In this document: positions 1 to 8,044 of the stretch, one piece after another | Position numbering within the stretch: position 1 is the stretch's first letter | Layout of the letters: each line of letters opens with the position of its first letter | Assembly: GCA_041574955.1 (NCBI GenBank) | Contig: JBFGNS010000022.1 | Location: forward strand, 1-39,242 | DNA length: 39,242 nucleotides | Source of the DNA: CALZJC01 sp041574955 | GTDB taxonomy: Bacteria; Acidobacteriota; Thermoanaerobaculia; Multivoradales; JAHEKO01 | Reading direction: 5' to 3' | Program-made: the position numbers and the translations under genes | Notes under the pieces: model-generated | What the model saw: the letters and a program-made list of their open reading frames with translations, nothing else | What the model was told of the DNA's origin: nothing | Databases searched by the model: none

Positions 1-476
1 CCCGAGCCGGCCGCCAGCGTGATCGCCTCCTCGGTCAGATGCAGCAGCCGGTCCATGTCCCACGCCTCGGTGAACTGCCGGATCGGGCTCGAGCCGAGAA
101 AGCAGGAGACCTCGATCGCCACCCCGGTGCGCTGCGCGATGTCGAGGATCGGCTCGATGTCCTGGCGCACCGTGCGGGCGGCGCAGTTGGGCGAGATCGG
201 CAGCCGCTGGTCGGCGATCTCGGCCGCCAACCGGGTGACGTCCTCGACCACGTGCGGCCCGGCGCCGGGCAGGCCGATGTCGGCCGACTCGATGCCCAGC
301 TCCACCATCAGGTGGAGGATCCGCAGCTTGTCCTCGATCGACGGGCTGCGCACCGACGGCGACTGCAGGCCGTCGCGCAGGGTCTCGTCGTCGAGCTCGA
401 CGCGGCCGCGCGCCGGCTTCTCCTCGTCGCCGGCGCGGTTCCAGTCGTAGATCAGTTCGGATTCGGCCAGCGACAT
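1..476 (-). CDS. LeuA-like / HMGL-family acyltransferase, 5' part only (runs off the left edge)
   Basis: The first 158 codons of a DRE-TIM metallolyase-family protein (isopropylmalate, homocitrate and citramalate synthases). After a polar N-terminus the protein shows the family strand-1 motif DDETLRDGLQ near residues 29-38, followed by a segment ending in DIGLPGAG and then SPNCAARTVRQDIEP, all typical of the TIM barrel that binds the 2-oxo acid and acetyl-CoA. The gene is cut by the window edge, so the regulatory C-terminal part cannot be judged. The ATG at 476 was chosen because it is the first ATG ahead of the conserved barrel and has a GGGAG-like site upstream. The LeuB-type gene two positions upstream in the same orientation suggests leucine synthesis or another 2-oxo acid chain-elongation route. 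Exact substrate is not decided. Confidence 0.8.
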   Translation of the reverse strand, partial: MSLAESELIYDWNRAGDEEKPARGRVELDDETLRDGLQSPSVRSPSIEDKLRILHLMVELGIESADIGLPGAGPHVVEDVTRLAAEIADQRLPISPNCAARTVRQDIEPILDIAQRTGVAIEVSCFLGSSPIRQFTEAWDMDRLLHLTEEAITLAAGS

Positions 477-623
477 GGAGGAGGCTCCCGCCGAGCGAGA
501 TTATACGGCGCTGCCGGTGCCAGCCGCCGGCCAGCCGCGACCGCGCGCGCTCGACTCCTCGATCTCCCGGGCATCAAACCCGGTGCGCCCGAGAGCGACG
601 GGCAGGGCCCAGAGGCCGCCCGC

Positions 624-1145
624 TCAGGGGACGCGCTGCAGGCGGACGTCGAAGGCCTCGTCGACCTCGCCGTCTTCGCCCCGGTTCTCCACGTGCACCA
701 CCAGCCCGCCCTCGTCGGTCAGGCTGTAGACCATCCGCCCGGGCCGGTCCTGCACCGAGCTGTCGAACACCGCCCGGCCTTCGCCCACCTCCACCAGGTC
801 GAACTGCAGCGGCTCGCTCTCGCGCGCCACCATCTGCGGGTCGTAGTGGTAGAAGCGCAGCTCTACGCCGGAGTCGGTCTGGCGGATGGTCAGGAACTCC
901 ATCAGGGTGGTGCGATCGCCGCGGAAGAGGCGGAAGGCGCCCTGCATCACGCCGCCGCTGGGCGGCGTCCACCACTCCTCGGCGCTCGACCCGAAAGCCT
1001 CGCCCTGCCAGCCGCCGGCGATCCAGGCGACGTCGTCGAGCGTGAAACGCGCCGGTTTCTCGGCCGCAACGGCGCCGGGCGCCAGCAGCAGGGCGAGCGC
1101 GCCGGCCGCCACCAGCCACATCCATGCCGTTGAACGGTCAGCCAT
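624..1145 (-). CDS. DUF6265-type exported protein
   Basis: A 173-residue protein with a clear signal peptide at the N-terminus: a positively charged start, then a hydrophobic stretch containing GALALLLAPGAVAA. The mature part has the pattern of the DUF6265 family: a short DVAWIAGGWQGE motif, then EEWWTPPSGGVMQGAFRL, then alternating strands that look like a small lipocalin-like beta barrel. The ATG at 1145 is preceded by GGGAGGACGAGAC, a strong ribosome-binding site; the frame is open further upstream only because it runs antisense-free through leuB. It lies between the LeuB-type and LeuA-like genes on the same strand, 20 bases after the former. Biochemical function is unknown; a periplasmic ligand-binding role is only a guess from the fold. 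Confidence 0.8.
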   Translation of the reverse strand: MADRSTAWMWLVAAGALALLLAPGAVAAEKPARFTLDDVAWIAGGWQGEAFGSSAEEWWTPPSGGVMQGAFRLFRGDRTTLMEFLTIRQTDSGVELRFYHYDPQMVARESEPLQFDLVEVGEGRAVFDSSVQDRPGRMVYSLTDEGGLVVHVENRGEDGEVDEAFDVRLQRVP

Positions 1146-1165
1146 GTCTCGTCCTCCCGGAGGGT

Positions 1166-2266
1166 TCAGACCGGTTGCGGCGCGCCGCTGGCGACGTGAT
1201 CGGCGACGAACTCCCCCACTTCCTCGGTGCGGCAGCCGCCGCCGAGATCGGGCGTCGTCACCCCCTCGCGCACCGCCCGCACCACGCCCTCCTCGATGGC
1301 GGCGGCCGGCTCGTCGTGCCCCAGGGACACCAGCAGCAGGGCCATCGAGCGCAGCGCCGCCATCGGGTTGGCGCGTCCGCTGCCGGCGTACTTCGGCGCC
1401 GAGCCGTGCACCGGCTCGAACATCGAGGTACGGCCCGGGTGCAGGTTGGCCGAAGCGGCCATGCCCAGGCCACCCTCGAGCGCCGCTCCCAGGTCGGTGA
1501 CGATGTCGCCGAACATGTTGTTGGTGACGATGACGTCGAACTGCTCCGGCTTGCGCACCAGCTGCATCGTCAGCGCGTCGACGAACAGGTGGCTGGCCTC
1601 GATGTCGTCGAACTCGGCCGCCACCTCGGCGAAGCAGCGCTGCCACAGGTCGTGGCCGTACTGCATGACGTTCGACTTGTCGGCCATGCACACCCGCTGC
1701 CGTCCGTGCCGGCGGGCGTGCTCGAAGGCGGCGCGCAGGATCCGCTCCACCCCCTTGCGGGTGTGGATCTCCTCCTGCACGGCGATCTCGTCGGCGGTGC
1801 CGCGCTTGAAGTTACCGCCGACGCCGACATAGGCGCCCTCGGTGTTCTCGCGGAAGACCACGAAGTCGATCTGGTCGGCGCGCTTGTCCTTGAGCGGGCA
1901 GAGCCGCTCGTCGCACGGATGCACCGGCCGGTAGTTGATGTAGAGGTCGAGCCCGAAGCGGATCCCCAGCAGCACGTCGGCGGCGTGCTTCATGTCGGGC
2001 ACGCGCGGGTCGCCGAAGGCGCCGATGAAGATCGCCGAGAACTCGTCGCGCAGCCGCTCGAGGGCGCCTTCGGGCAGCGTCTCGCCGGTCGCCAGGTAGT
2101 GGTCGGCGCTCCACGGGAAGCTCTCGGTCTCGACCGGCAGCCGCCAGCGCTCGGCGGCGGCGGTCAGCACCCTGACGGCCTCCGCGGTGACGTCGCGGCC
2201 GATGCCGTCGCCCGGAATCAGCGCGATCCGCTGCGGCCGGCGCTCGGCGGGCGTCAGATCGCTCAC
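1166..2266 (-). CDS. leuB: 3-isopropylmalate dehydrogenase family protein
   Basis: A 366-residue member of the isocitrate/isopropylmalate dehydrogenase family, which oxidatively decarboxylates a 2-hydroxy-3-alkyl dicarboxylate with NAD. Visible motifs: IALIPGDGIG at the N-terminus, the arginine-rich substrate segment GIRFGLDLYINYRPV, FRENTEGAYVGVGG, the metal-binding TNNMFGDIVTDLGAALEGGLG, and the cofactor motif FEPVHGSAPKYAG. The RENTEG version resembles actinobacterial LeuB and tartrate/isocitrate-type members as much as E. coli LeuB, so the side chain accepted is not certain. The start is GTG at 2266; an ATG six bases upstream is out of frame and stops at once. It precedes the DUF6265 gene and the LeuA-like gene on the same strand, supporting a role in leucine or related 2-oxo acid synthesis. 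Confidence 0.85.
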   Translation of the reverse strand: MSDLTPAERRPQRIALIPGDGIGRDVTAEAVRVLTAAAERWRLPVETESFPWSADHYLATGETLPEGALERLRDEFSAIFIGAFGDPRVPDMKHAADVLLGIRFGLDLYINYRPVHPCDERLCPLKDKRADQIDFVVFRENTEGAYVGVGGNFKRGTADEIAVQEEIHTRKGVERILRAAFEHARRHGRQRVCMADKSNVMQYGHDLWQRCFAEVAAEFDDIEASHLFVDALTMQLVRKPEQFDVIVTNNMFGDIVTDLGAALEGGLGMAASANLHPGRTSMFEPVHGSAPKYAGSGRANPMAALRSMALLLVSLGHDEPAAAIEEGVVRAVREGVTTPDLGGGCRTEEVGEFVADHVASGAPQPV

Positions 2267-2332
2267 CGGGGCATGCTACCACGCCGCCGGCTGCACTCCC
2301 GGCGGCCGCACCGCCCCGACCCCGGGGCGCCG

Positions 2333-3502
2333 TCAGACCATCATGTTGCAGAGGTAGGCCGTCGCGACGCCCAGGTAGTTGCCCAGGGCGTAGCCGATCA
2401 GCGCCAGCATGATCGACACCGGCACCAGCTCCTCGCGGTGGAAGCCGGCCGCCACCGGCGCCGAGGCGGCGCCGCCCACCGCCGCCACGCTGGCCACCGC
2501 CGCCATGCTGACGTCGATGCGGAACAGCCGCGCCCCCACCACGATGAAGGCGAAGTGCACCACGATGCAGATCACGCCCGCCACCAGGAACCACTGCGCG
2601 CCGCCCAGGTTGCGCAGGTCGGCGGCGGCGCCGATCATGGTCATCGAGATGTAGACCAGGGTCATCGCCAGCGGCTCGGTGCCGGGCACGTCCTTGAGCT
2701 TGGTGGCCGACAGCAGGATGCCGAAGGTGGTGACCAGCAGCATGGCCCAGGTGCTGCGGGTCAGCACCGGCGGCAGCGCCGGGAAGATCTCGGCCAGGAA
2801 GTTGGCCAGGAGGATGGCGGCGAGGCTGAAGCCGAGCAGCGTCAGGATGTCCTGGAAGTGGACCTCGTGGCTCTTCTTCTCCACGCCACGAGTGGCCTCG
2901 GCGATGTGGTCGATCTGCTCCTGCGACACCCGGCTGAAGCGGTTGAAGCCGCCCGCCCAACGCTTGCAGGTGAGGATGATCGGGAAGTAGATCAGGTAGA
3001 CGAAGTTGTCCACCAGCACCACCATGCCGACCATCTCCTCGGGCGTCTGGAGGCTCTCGGCGACCGCCATCAGGTTGCCGGTGCCGCCGATCCAGCTGCC
3101 GGCGAGGGCGCCGAATCCCGACCAGGTGCCGGGCGGCAGCCCGCTGCGGAACAGGTAGAAGGCGATGCCCGCGCCGGCGACGATGCCGAGCGCACCGAGC
3201 ACCAGCACGCCGGCGCCGCGCCACGACACCCGCAGCACCTGGCGCAGGTTGATGTCGAGCAGCATCAGGACGATGAACATCGGCACCGCGAACGACTTGA
3301 AGGTGTCGTAGATCGGCGACGAGCGCGGGATGATCCCGAGGTTGGAGAGCGCGATCGGGGTGAGGAAGATCCAGATGATCGCCGGCAGGATCTGGAACAC
3401 CTTCCAGCGCGTCTTCTTCTCCAGCCAGACGAAGAACACCGGGACCAGGGTGATCACCGCCATCACCTCGATCGGCTCGCTGAACAGCGGCTGGGCTTCC
3501 AT
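2333..3502 (-). CDS. DUF819 family integral membrane protein
   Basis: A 389-residue, very hydrophobic protein with about ten predicted membrane segments. It matches the DUF819 (YjcL-like) family: GSWIGGTGNLMAVAE near the middle and a second glycine-rich pair AAVGGAASAPVAAGF near the C-terminus, giving two symmetric halves as in sodium-coupled carboxylate or amino acid symporters. A charged cytoplasmic loop (RGVEKKSHEVHFQD) separates the halves. The ATG at 3502 is the first start in frame and places the first membrane segment about 14 residues in; no strong ribosome-binding site is visible. The spacing of 66 bases to the leuB-like gene allows co-transcription. The transported substrate is unknown; transport itself is inferred from topology and family. 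Confidence 0.85.
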   Translation of the reverse strand: MEAQPLFSEPIEVMAVITLVPVFFVWLEKKTRWKVFQILPAIIWIFLTPIALSNLGIIPRSSPIYDTFKSFAVPMFIVLMLLDINLRQVLRVSWRGAGVLVLGALGIVAGAGIAFYLFRSGLPPGTWSGFGALAGSWIGGTGNLMAVAESLQTPEEMVGMVVLVDNFVYLIYFPIILTCKRWAGGFNRFSRVSQEQIDHIAEATRGVEKKSHEVHFQDILTLLGFSLAAILLANFLAEIFPALPPVLTRSTWAMLLVTTFGILLSATKLKDVPGTEPLAMTLVYISMTMIGAAADLRNLGGAQWFLVAGVICIVVHFAFIVVGARLFRIDVSMAAVASVAAVGGAASAPVAAGFHREELVPVSIMLALIGYALGNYLGVATAYLCNMMV

Positions 3503-3574
3503 GGTCCGCGCAGGCTACTACACCGCCCCGGTCGCTCCGCCGCTGACGGGCGGCGCGCCGGCCGCCGGCCAGTC

Positions 3575-4366
3575 TCAGGCCGCCGACCGCAAGTCGCGCC
3601 GCGAGCAGCCGAAGGTCGCCGGGTCGGCCGCCACCGGCGCGCGTGCCGCTCCCAGCTCGCGCGGCGCGGCGCCGAGCTCGAAGACCGCCGCCATCTCCGG
3701 GCACAGCCAGGCCGAGTGGGTCGCCGGCCACGGCTCGCCGCCGAGCGGCAGGCACGACGACAGCAGCGCCGCCTCCTCCACCTCGGCGCGCAGCGGCCAG
3801 ACCCCCTGCGGGGTGAGCGTCGCCTCCACCCGTCGCAGCCCACCCGGCGCCACGTAGTAGCCGCGACGGCGGCGACCCAGCAGCGAGGTGAGCCGCTCCC
3901 ACGAGCCGAGCGACGGACCGTGGCCGACGGTCGGACTGGCTGGCTCGGCCTTCACCCTGAGCTCGCACCGCCGGCGCACGCTCCACCGCCACGCTTCGTC
4001 GGCGCCGGCACCGGTCAGTCGCGGGTAGTCGAAACGGCCGGCGCGCGCCGGCTGCTCGGCCAGCATGCGGGCGCTCGGCACCACCCAGCGCGGCATCAGC
4101 AGCGACTGGAAGTAGACCGCCGGCACGCCCTCCTCGTCGAGCACGTAGAGCCGCAGATGGAACTGCGGATAGGAAAGCCGCACCAGCGGCACCGCCGGCA
4201 GATGGAGGCCGTCCTGGCGGAACAGAAGCGCCGAGGCGAACACCACCTCACCACCGTTCCAGGCGTGCAGCTCGGGGCGCAGCGGCGCGGGCAACGGCGG
4301 CAGCGAGTCCGCGTTCAGGGCCCAGTTGACGTAGAGACAGTCGCGAACGACCGTGCGCAGCAGCAT
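3575..4366 (-). CDS. DUF2071-like protein
   Basis: A 263-residue soluble protein. The N-terminal pattern NWALNADSLPPLPAPLRPELHAWNGG, followed by LVRLSYPQFHLRLYVLDEEGVPAVYFQSL, resembles the COG2071/DUF2071 (YqjF) family, in which small proteins of about 230 to 260 residues share this arrangement. The similarity is recognised from these segments only and I cannot align it fully. There is no signal peptide and no membrane segment. The ATG at 4366 is the first start; a CATAAT hexamer about 15 bases upstream could be its -10 box, and the gene is divergent from the M28 peptidase gene at 4447. Function unknown. Confidence 0.65.
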   Translation of the reverse strand: MLLRTVVRDCLYVNWALNADSLPPLPAPLRPELHAWNGGEVVFASALLFRQDGLHLPAVPLVRLSYPQFHLRLYVLDEEGVPAVYFQSLLMPRWVVPSARMLAEQPARAGRFDYPRLTGAGADEAWRWSVRRRCELRVKAEPASPTVGHGPSLGSWERLTSLLGRRRRGYYVAPGGLRRVEATLTPQGVWPLRAEVEEAALLSSCLPLGGEPWPATHSAWLCPEMAAVFELGAAPRELGAARAPVAADPATFGCSRRDLRSAA

Positions 4367-4446
4367 GGCGATGCGCAGATTATGCCACGTGCGGCCGCGG
4401 CTTTCCGGTTTGCTACAGTCTCCGCCTCACCTCCGGAGGAGCCGTC

Positions 4447-6138
4447 ATGCGTCCAGGCCACACCACACTCGCCACCCTGATCGCCTTCGCCTGGCTGGGC
4501 TGCTCGCCGGCCGCCGAGCCGCCCGCCGAAGACGCCGGCGCGCAGATGCTGGCCGCCGCCGAGACGATCGACGGCGCGGAGCTGCGGCGCCACGTCGCGG
4601 TGCTGTCCGACGACACGATGCAGGGGCGGGGGCCGGCGAGCGAGGGCGACGTCGCGACCCGCCGCTACCTGAGCGAGCAGATGGCGTCGCTCGGGCTGGA
4701 GCCCGGCGGGCCGGACGGCAGCTGGGAGCAGCCGTTCGACATCGTCGGCGTCGAGGCGCAGGTGCCGCGCGAGTGGTCGTTCCTGGGCGGCCGCAAGGGC
4801 CTGGTGCTGCGCTGGTGGGACGAGTTCATTGCCGCCAGCGGCGTGCAGCAGGAGCGGGCCGCGCTCGAACGCGCCGAGGTGGTGTTCGTGGGCTACGGCA
4901 TCGTGGCGCCGGAGTACGACTGGGACGATTTCAAGGACGTCGACCTGAGCGGCAAGGTGCTGCTGATGCTCAACAACGACCCGGACTGGGATCGCGGGCT
5001 GTTCGAGGGCGACCGCCGGCTGTACTACGGACGCTGGACCTACAAGTACGAGAGCGCCGCGGCGCGCGGCGCGGCCGGCGCGATCATCATCCACACCACG
5101 CCGTCGGCCGGCTACGGCTGGCAGGTCGTGCAGAGCGGGTGGAGCGGCACCCAGTTCGAGCTGCCCGCCGAGGGCGAGCCTCGTACGCAGATCGAGGCGT
5201 GGATCACCGAGGACGCCGCCACCCGCTTGGCCAGGCTCGCCGGCCACGATCTCGCCGAGCTGACGGCGGCCGCCCGCTCGCGCGACTTCCGGCCGGTGCC
5301 GTTCGACGTCACCACCTCACTCGAGCTGAGCAACACCATCGAGCGGGTCGAGACCGCCAACGTCGCCGGCCTGCTGCGGGGCTCGGACCCCGAGCTGGCA
5401 GGCGAAGCGGTGGTGCTCACCGCCCACCACGACCATCTCGGCATCGGCGACCCCGACGACGACGGTGACGACGTCTACAACGGCGCCCTGGACAACGCCT
5501 CGGGCTGCGCCCAGGTGCTGGCGATCGCGCGGGCCTTCGCGACCCTGCCCGAGCCGCCGCGGCGCTCGCTCCTGTTCCTGTTCGTCGCCGCCGAGGAGCA
5601 GGGCCTGCTGGGCTCGGCCTACTACGCCCGCCACCCCACCTTCCCGCCGGGGCGGATCGCGGCCAACGTCAACCTCGACGGCGGCAACATCTGGGGTCGC
5701 ACCACCGACCTGACCTTCATCGGTTACGGCAAGTCCAGCCTCGACGCGGTGGTCGAGGCGGCGGCCGCGCGGCAGGGGCGCACGCTCAAGGGCGACCAGT
5801 TCCCGGACCGCGGCTTCTTCTACCGCTCCGACCAGTTCAACTTCGCCAAGATCGGAGTGCCGGCGATCTACCTCGACACCGGCACCGAGTTCCGCGACCG
5901 TCCGCCGAACTGGGGACGAGAGCAGATCGAGGCCTGGGAGGCCGAGCACTACCACCAGCCGAGCGACGAGCTGACCGACGACTGGGAGTTCTCGGGCATG
6001 GTCGAAGACGCCCGGCTGGCGTTCGAGTGCGCCTACGCCGTCGCCCAGGCCGAAGAGCCGCCGAGCTGGAAGCCGGGCGACGAGTTCGAGGCGGCGCGGC
6101 GCGAGGCGCTCGCGGCGCTGCCGACCCTCGGCGGCTAG
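4447..6138 (+). CDS. Secreted M28 family zinc aminopeptidase with inserted PA domain
   Basis: A 563-residue exported peptidase. The N-terminus has a signal sequence ending in AWLGC, a weak lipobox, so it may be a lipoprotein. Residues about 85-300 form the protease-associated insert (YGIVAPEYDWDDF, DLSGKVLLML, GAAGAIIIHT). The catalytic M28 domain follows with all expected co-catalytic zinc ligands: His in TAHHDHLG near 326, Asp in GALDNASG near 350, the catalytic Glu pair in AAEEQG near 382, Asp in VNLDGG near 409, and His in HYHQPSDE near 502. The ATG at 4447 sits seven bases after GGAGGAG, a strong ribosome-binding site. Family members release N-terminal amino acids from peptides outside the cytoplasm. 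It is convergent with the CDGSH gene and not part of the neighbouring operons. Confidence 0.9.
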   Translation: MRPGHTTLATLIAFAWLGCSPAAEPPAEDAGAQMLAAAETIDGAELRRHVAVLSDDTMQGRGPASEGDVATRRYLSEQMASLGLEPGGPDGSWEQPFDIVGVEAQVPREWSFLGGRKGLVLRWWDEFIAASGVQQERAALERAEVVFVGYGIVAPEYDWDDFKDVDLSGKVLLMLNNDPDWDRGLFEGDRRLYYGRWTYKYESAAARGAAGAIIIHTTPSAGYGWQVVQSGWSGTQFELPAEGEPRTQIEAWITEDAATRLARLAGHDLAELTAAARSRDFRPVPFDVTTSLELSNTIERVETANVAGLLRGSDPELAGEAVVLTAHHDHLGIGDPDDDGDDVYNGALDNASGCAQVLAIARAFATLPEPPRRSLLFLFVAAEEQGLLGSAYYARHPTFPPGRIAANVNLDGGNIWGRTTDLTFIGYGKSSLDAVVEAAAARQGRTLKGDQFPDRGFFYRSDQFNFAKIGVPAIYLDTGTEFRDRPPNWGREQIEAWEAEHYHQPSDELTDDWEFSGMVEDARLAFECAYAVAQAEEPPSWKPGDEFEAARREALAALPTLGG

Positions 6139-6175
6139 ACGGCAGCGAGCCTCGTCGCACGCCGCGGCTGCTGCG

Positions 6176-6418
6176 CTACCCGAGGCTGGAGTGGGTGCCG
6201 TCGCAGAACGGCGCGTTGCCGGTGTGCTTGCACCGGCAGAGCGCGACCCGGCGCTTTTCGGTCACCTCCAGCTTGAGCGGCTCAAAGCCCTCGGTCTGCT
6301 TGTGCGAGCCGTCGCAGAACGGCTGGCTCGCGGAGCGCCCGCAGCGGCACCACCAGTAGGTTCCGGGCTCCAGCTCCAGCACCGCGGGCAGGCGTTCGGC
6401 GATCACGGGGTCCGGCAT
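6176..6418 (-). CDS. Tandem CDGSH iron-sulfur protein
   Basis: An 80-residue protein made of two CDGSH zinc-finger-like motifs. The first has Cys24, Cys26, Cys35 and His39 (CRCGRSASQPFCDGSH); the second has Cys61, Cys63, Cys72 and His76 (CRCKHTGNAPFCDGTH). Each 3-Cys/1-His set matches the [2Fe-2S] ligand pattern of mitoNEET-type proteins, so two labile clusters per chain are expected. The ATG at 6418 has AGGAGAG upstream and lies 31 bases after the deaminase stop, so it is likely the last gene of the long operon. Proteins of this type are linked to electron transfer or cluster donation; the partner here is unknown. Confidence 0.92.
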   Translation of the reverse strand: MPDPVIAERLPAVLELEPGTYWWCRCGRSASQPFCDGSHKQTEGFEPLKLEVTEKRRVALCRCKHTGNAPFCDGTHSSLG

Positions 6419-6449
6419 GGCTCTCTCCTCTTCTTTCGGATGGGATCGA

Positions 6450-7553
6450 TCAGGTGGGCTCGGCCGGCGCCGCCGAGCGCCCCCGGTCGCCCGACGGGGC
6501 CACCTCGTAGCCCAGCTCGGCGGCGCCGGCGGCGGCCAGACGGCGGTAGAACTCGGCCTCCAGCTGCCGCTTCTGGGAAGGCTCCAGGAAGGCGTGCCGC
6601 ACCGCCGCCAGCGACAGCTCGGCCAGGGTCTCGGCCGAGTAGCCAAAGGCCCGGCGCAGCCGCCGGTACTCGTCTGTCAGGGTGGTATCGAAGAACGGCG
6701 GATCGTCCGAGTTGACGGTCACCGCCACTCCCGCCTGGCGCAGCTCCTCGAACGGGTGCTGCTCCAGCCGCGGCGCCCTGCCGAGAGCGAGGTTGGAGCT
6801 GGGGCAGATCTCGAGCGGTACGCCGTCGCGCCGCAGCTGCTCGCACAGCGCCGGTTCGGCGGCCGCCGCGATGCCGTGGCCAATGCGCTGGGCGCCGCAA
6901 ACGGCGATCGCCGACCGGATGCTGTCGGGGCCACCGTGCTCGCCGGCGTGCGCCACCCTTCCGAGACCGGCTCCGGCGGCCGCGGCGAAGTGCTCCCGGA
7001 ACGGCTCGCAGGACAGCGTCTCGAAGCCCGACAGCCCGAGCGCCACGACGCCTCGGCCGCACCCGCCGAGCGCCCACTCGAGCGTCAGGTCGGCGCGCTC
7101 CGGGACGTTGCGCACGATGTCGGGGACGAGCCGCAGATCCACCCCCAACCGGCGGCGGCCGTCGCTCAGGGTCTCGGCCAGCGCGTCCGCCAGCTCGCCC
7201 AGATTGACGCCGTTGGCGGCGTGCGTGCCGACGGTCAGATGGGCCTCGCAGTAGAGCACGCTCTGGCGCGCCATCTCCTCGAGGTGCTGCCGGGCGACGA
7301 GCTGGAAGTCTTCCGGGTGGCGCAGGCAGCGCGAGCAGGTCAGGTAGATGTGGACGAACTCCTCGAAGCTCGAGAAGCGGAACCAGCGGCGCACGCCGGC
7401 CTCGCTGTCCGCCGGCAGATCGACCCGCCGCCTCTTCGCCAGCTCGAGCAGCGTCGCCGGACGCAGGGTGCCCTCGAGATGCAGGTGCAGCTCCGCCTTG
7501 GGCATCCGCGCCAGGAAGCGGTCGAGCGGGTCGCCGCCGTTCGACCGCGACAT
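6450..7553 (-). CDS. Adenosine deaminase family protein (adenosine or aminodeoxyfutalosine deaminase)
   Basis: A 367-residue amidohydrolase. The zinc site and catalytic residues are all present: PKAELHLHLEG (His23, His25), VAHAGEHGG with the catalytic Glu, QRIGHGI, ICPSSNLAL and VTVNSDDPPFF with the two aspartates. Family members remove the 6-amino group of adenosine or of related purine nucleosides. The segment HPFEELRQAGVAVTVNSDDPPFF is closer to what I know of aminodeoxyfutalosine deaminases of the futalosine menaquinone pathway than to mammalian-type adenosine deaminase, but no other mqn gene is in the window, so both remain possible. ATG at 7553 is preferred over a TTG one codon earlier; it overlaps the coaD stop as TGATG, implying translational coupling. 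Confidence 0.85.
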   Translation of the reverse strand: MSRSNGGDPLDRFLARMPKAELHLHLEGTLRPATLLELAKRRRVDLPADSEAGVRRWFRFSSFEEFVHIYLTCSRCLRHPEDFQLVARQHLEEMARQSVLYCEAHLTVGTHAANGVNLGELADALAETLSDGRRRLGVDLRLVPDIVRNVPERADLTLEWALGGCGRGVVALGLSGFETLSCEPFREHFAAAAGAGLGRVAHAGEHGGPDSIRSAIAVCGAQRIGHGIAAAAEPALCEQLRRDGVPLEICPSSNLALGRAPRLEQHPFEELRQAGVAVTVNSDDPPFFDTTLTDEYRRLRRAFGYSAETLAELSLAAVRHAFLEPSQKRQLEAEFYRRLAAAGAAELGYEVAPSGDRGRSAAPAEPT

Positions 7554-8044
7554 CAACTCTCCCGGCGCAGCCGTGCCATGCGCCGCAGCACCGGCTCCGG
7601 CACCAGGCCGTCGAGCTGACCGCCGAGGAAGAAGACTTCCTTGACCAGCCGGCTCGACAGGTAGCTGTACTCCTCCTTGGGGGTCATGAACACGGTTTCC
7701 ATGCGGTCGTCCAACCGCCGGTTCATGAGCGCCATCTGAAACTCGTACTCGAAGTCGGAGACGGCGCGCAGGCCGCGCACGATGATGCGCGCGCCGAGCG
7801 CCTCCATGAAGTGCACCAGCAGACCCGAGAAGCTCTCCGCCCGGCAGTCCGGCAGCTCGGTCACCAGCTCGTCGATCATCTCGACGCGCTCCTCGACCGA
7901 GAACACCGGCTGCTTGTCCTGGTTGTTGAGCACCGCCACCACCACCTCGTCGAAGATCGGCCTGCAGCGGTAGATGATGTCGAGATGGCCGTTGTGGATG
8001 GGGTCGAAGGTGCCGGCGTAGACGGCGATCCGCTTGTCCCTCAT
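7553..8044 (-). CDS. coaD: Phosphopantetheine adenylyltransferase
   Basis: A 163-residue protein, normal length for CoaD, which transfers AMP from ATP to 4'-phosphopantetheine in coenzyme A synthesis. It has the nucleotidyltransferase motif GTFDPIHNGH at residues 11-20, the pantetheine-side segments VAVLNNQDKQPVFS and IVRGLRAVSDFEYEFQMALMNR, and the C-terminal SYLSSRLVKEV motif. The start is ATG at 8044, which overlaps the stop of the beta-propeller gene as ATGA; the open frame upstream of this is antisense-type shadow of the propeller gene. Essential housekeeping enzyme embedded in the long operon. Confidence 0.96.
   Translation of the reverse strand: MRDKRIAVYAGTFDPIHNGHLDIIYRCRPIFDEVVVAVLNNQDKQPVFSVEERVEMIDELVTELPDCRAESFSGLLVHFMEALGARIIVRGLRAVSDFEYEFQMALMNRRLDDRMETVFMTPKEEYSYLSSRLVKEVFFLGGQLDGLVPEPVLRRMARLRRES

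Noticed and set aside
1124..4480. Very long plus-strand open frame (1118 codons)
   Set aside because: It is antisense to DUF6265, leuB, DUF819 and DUF2071 genes; composition is His/Arg/Gly-rich as expected of a shadow frame in GC-rich DNA, and no domain is seen.
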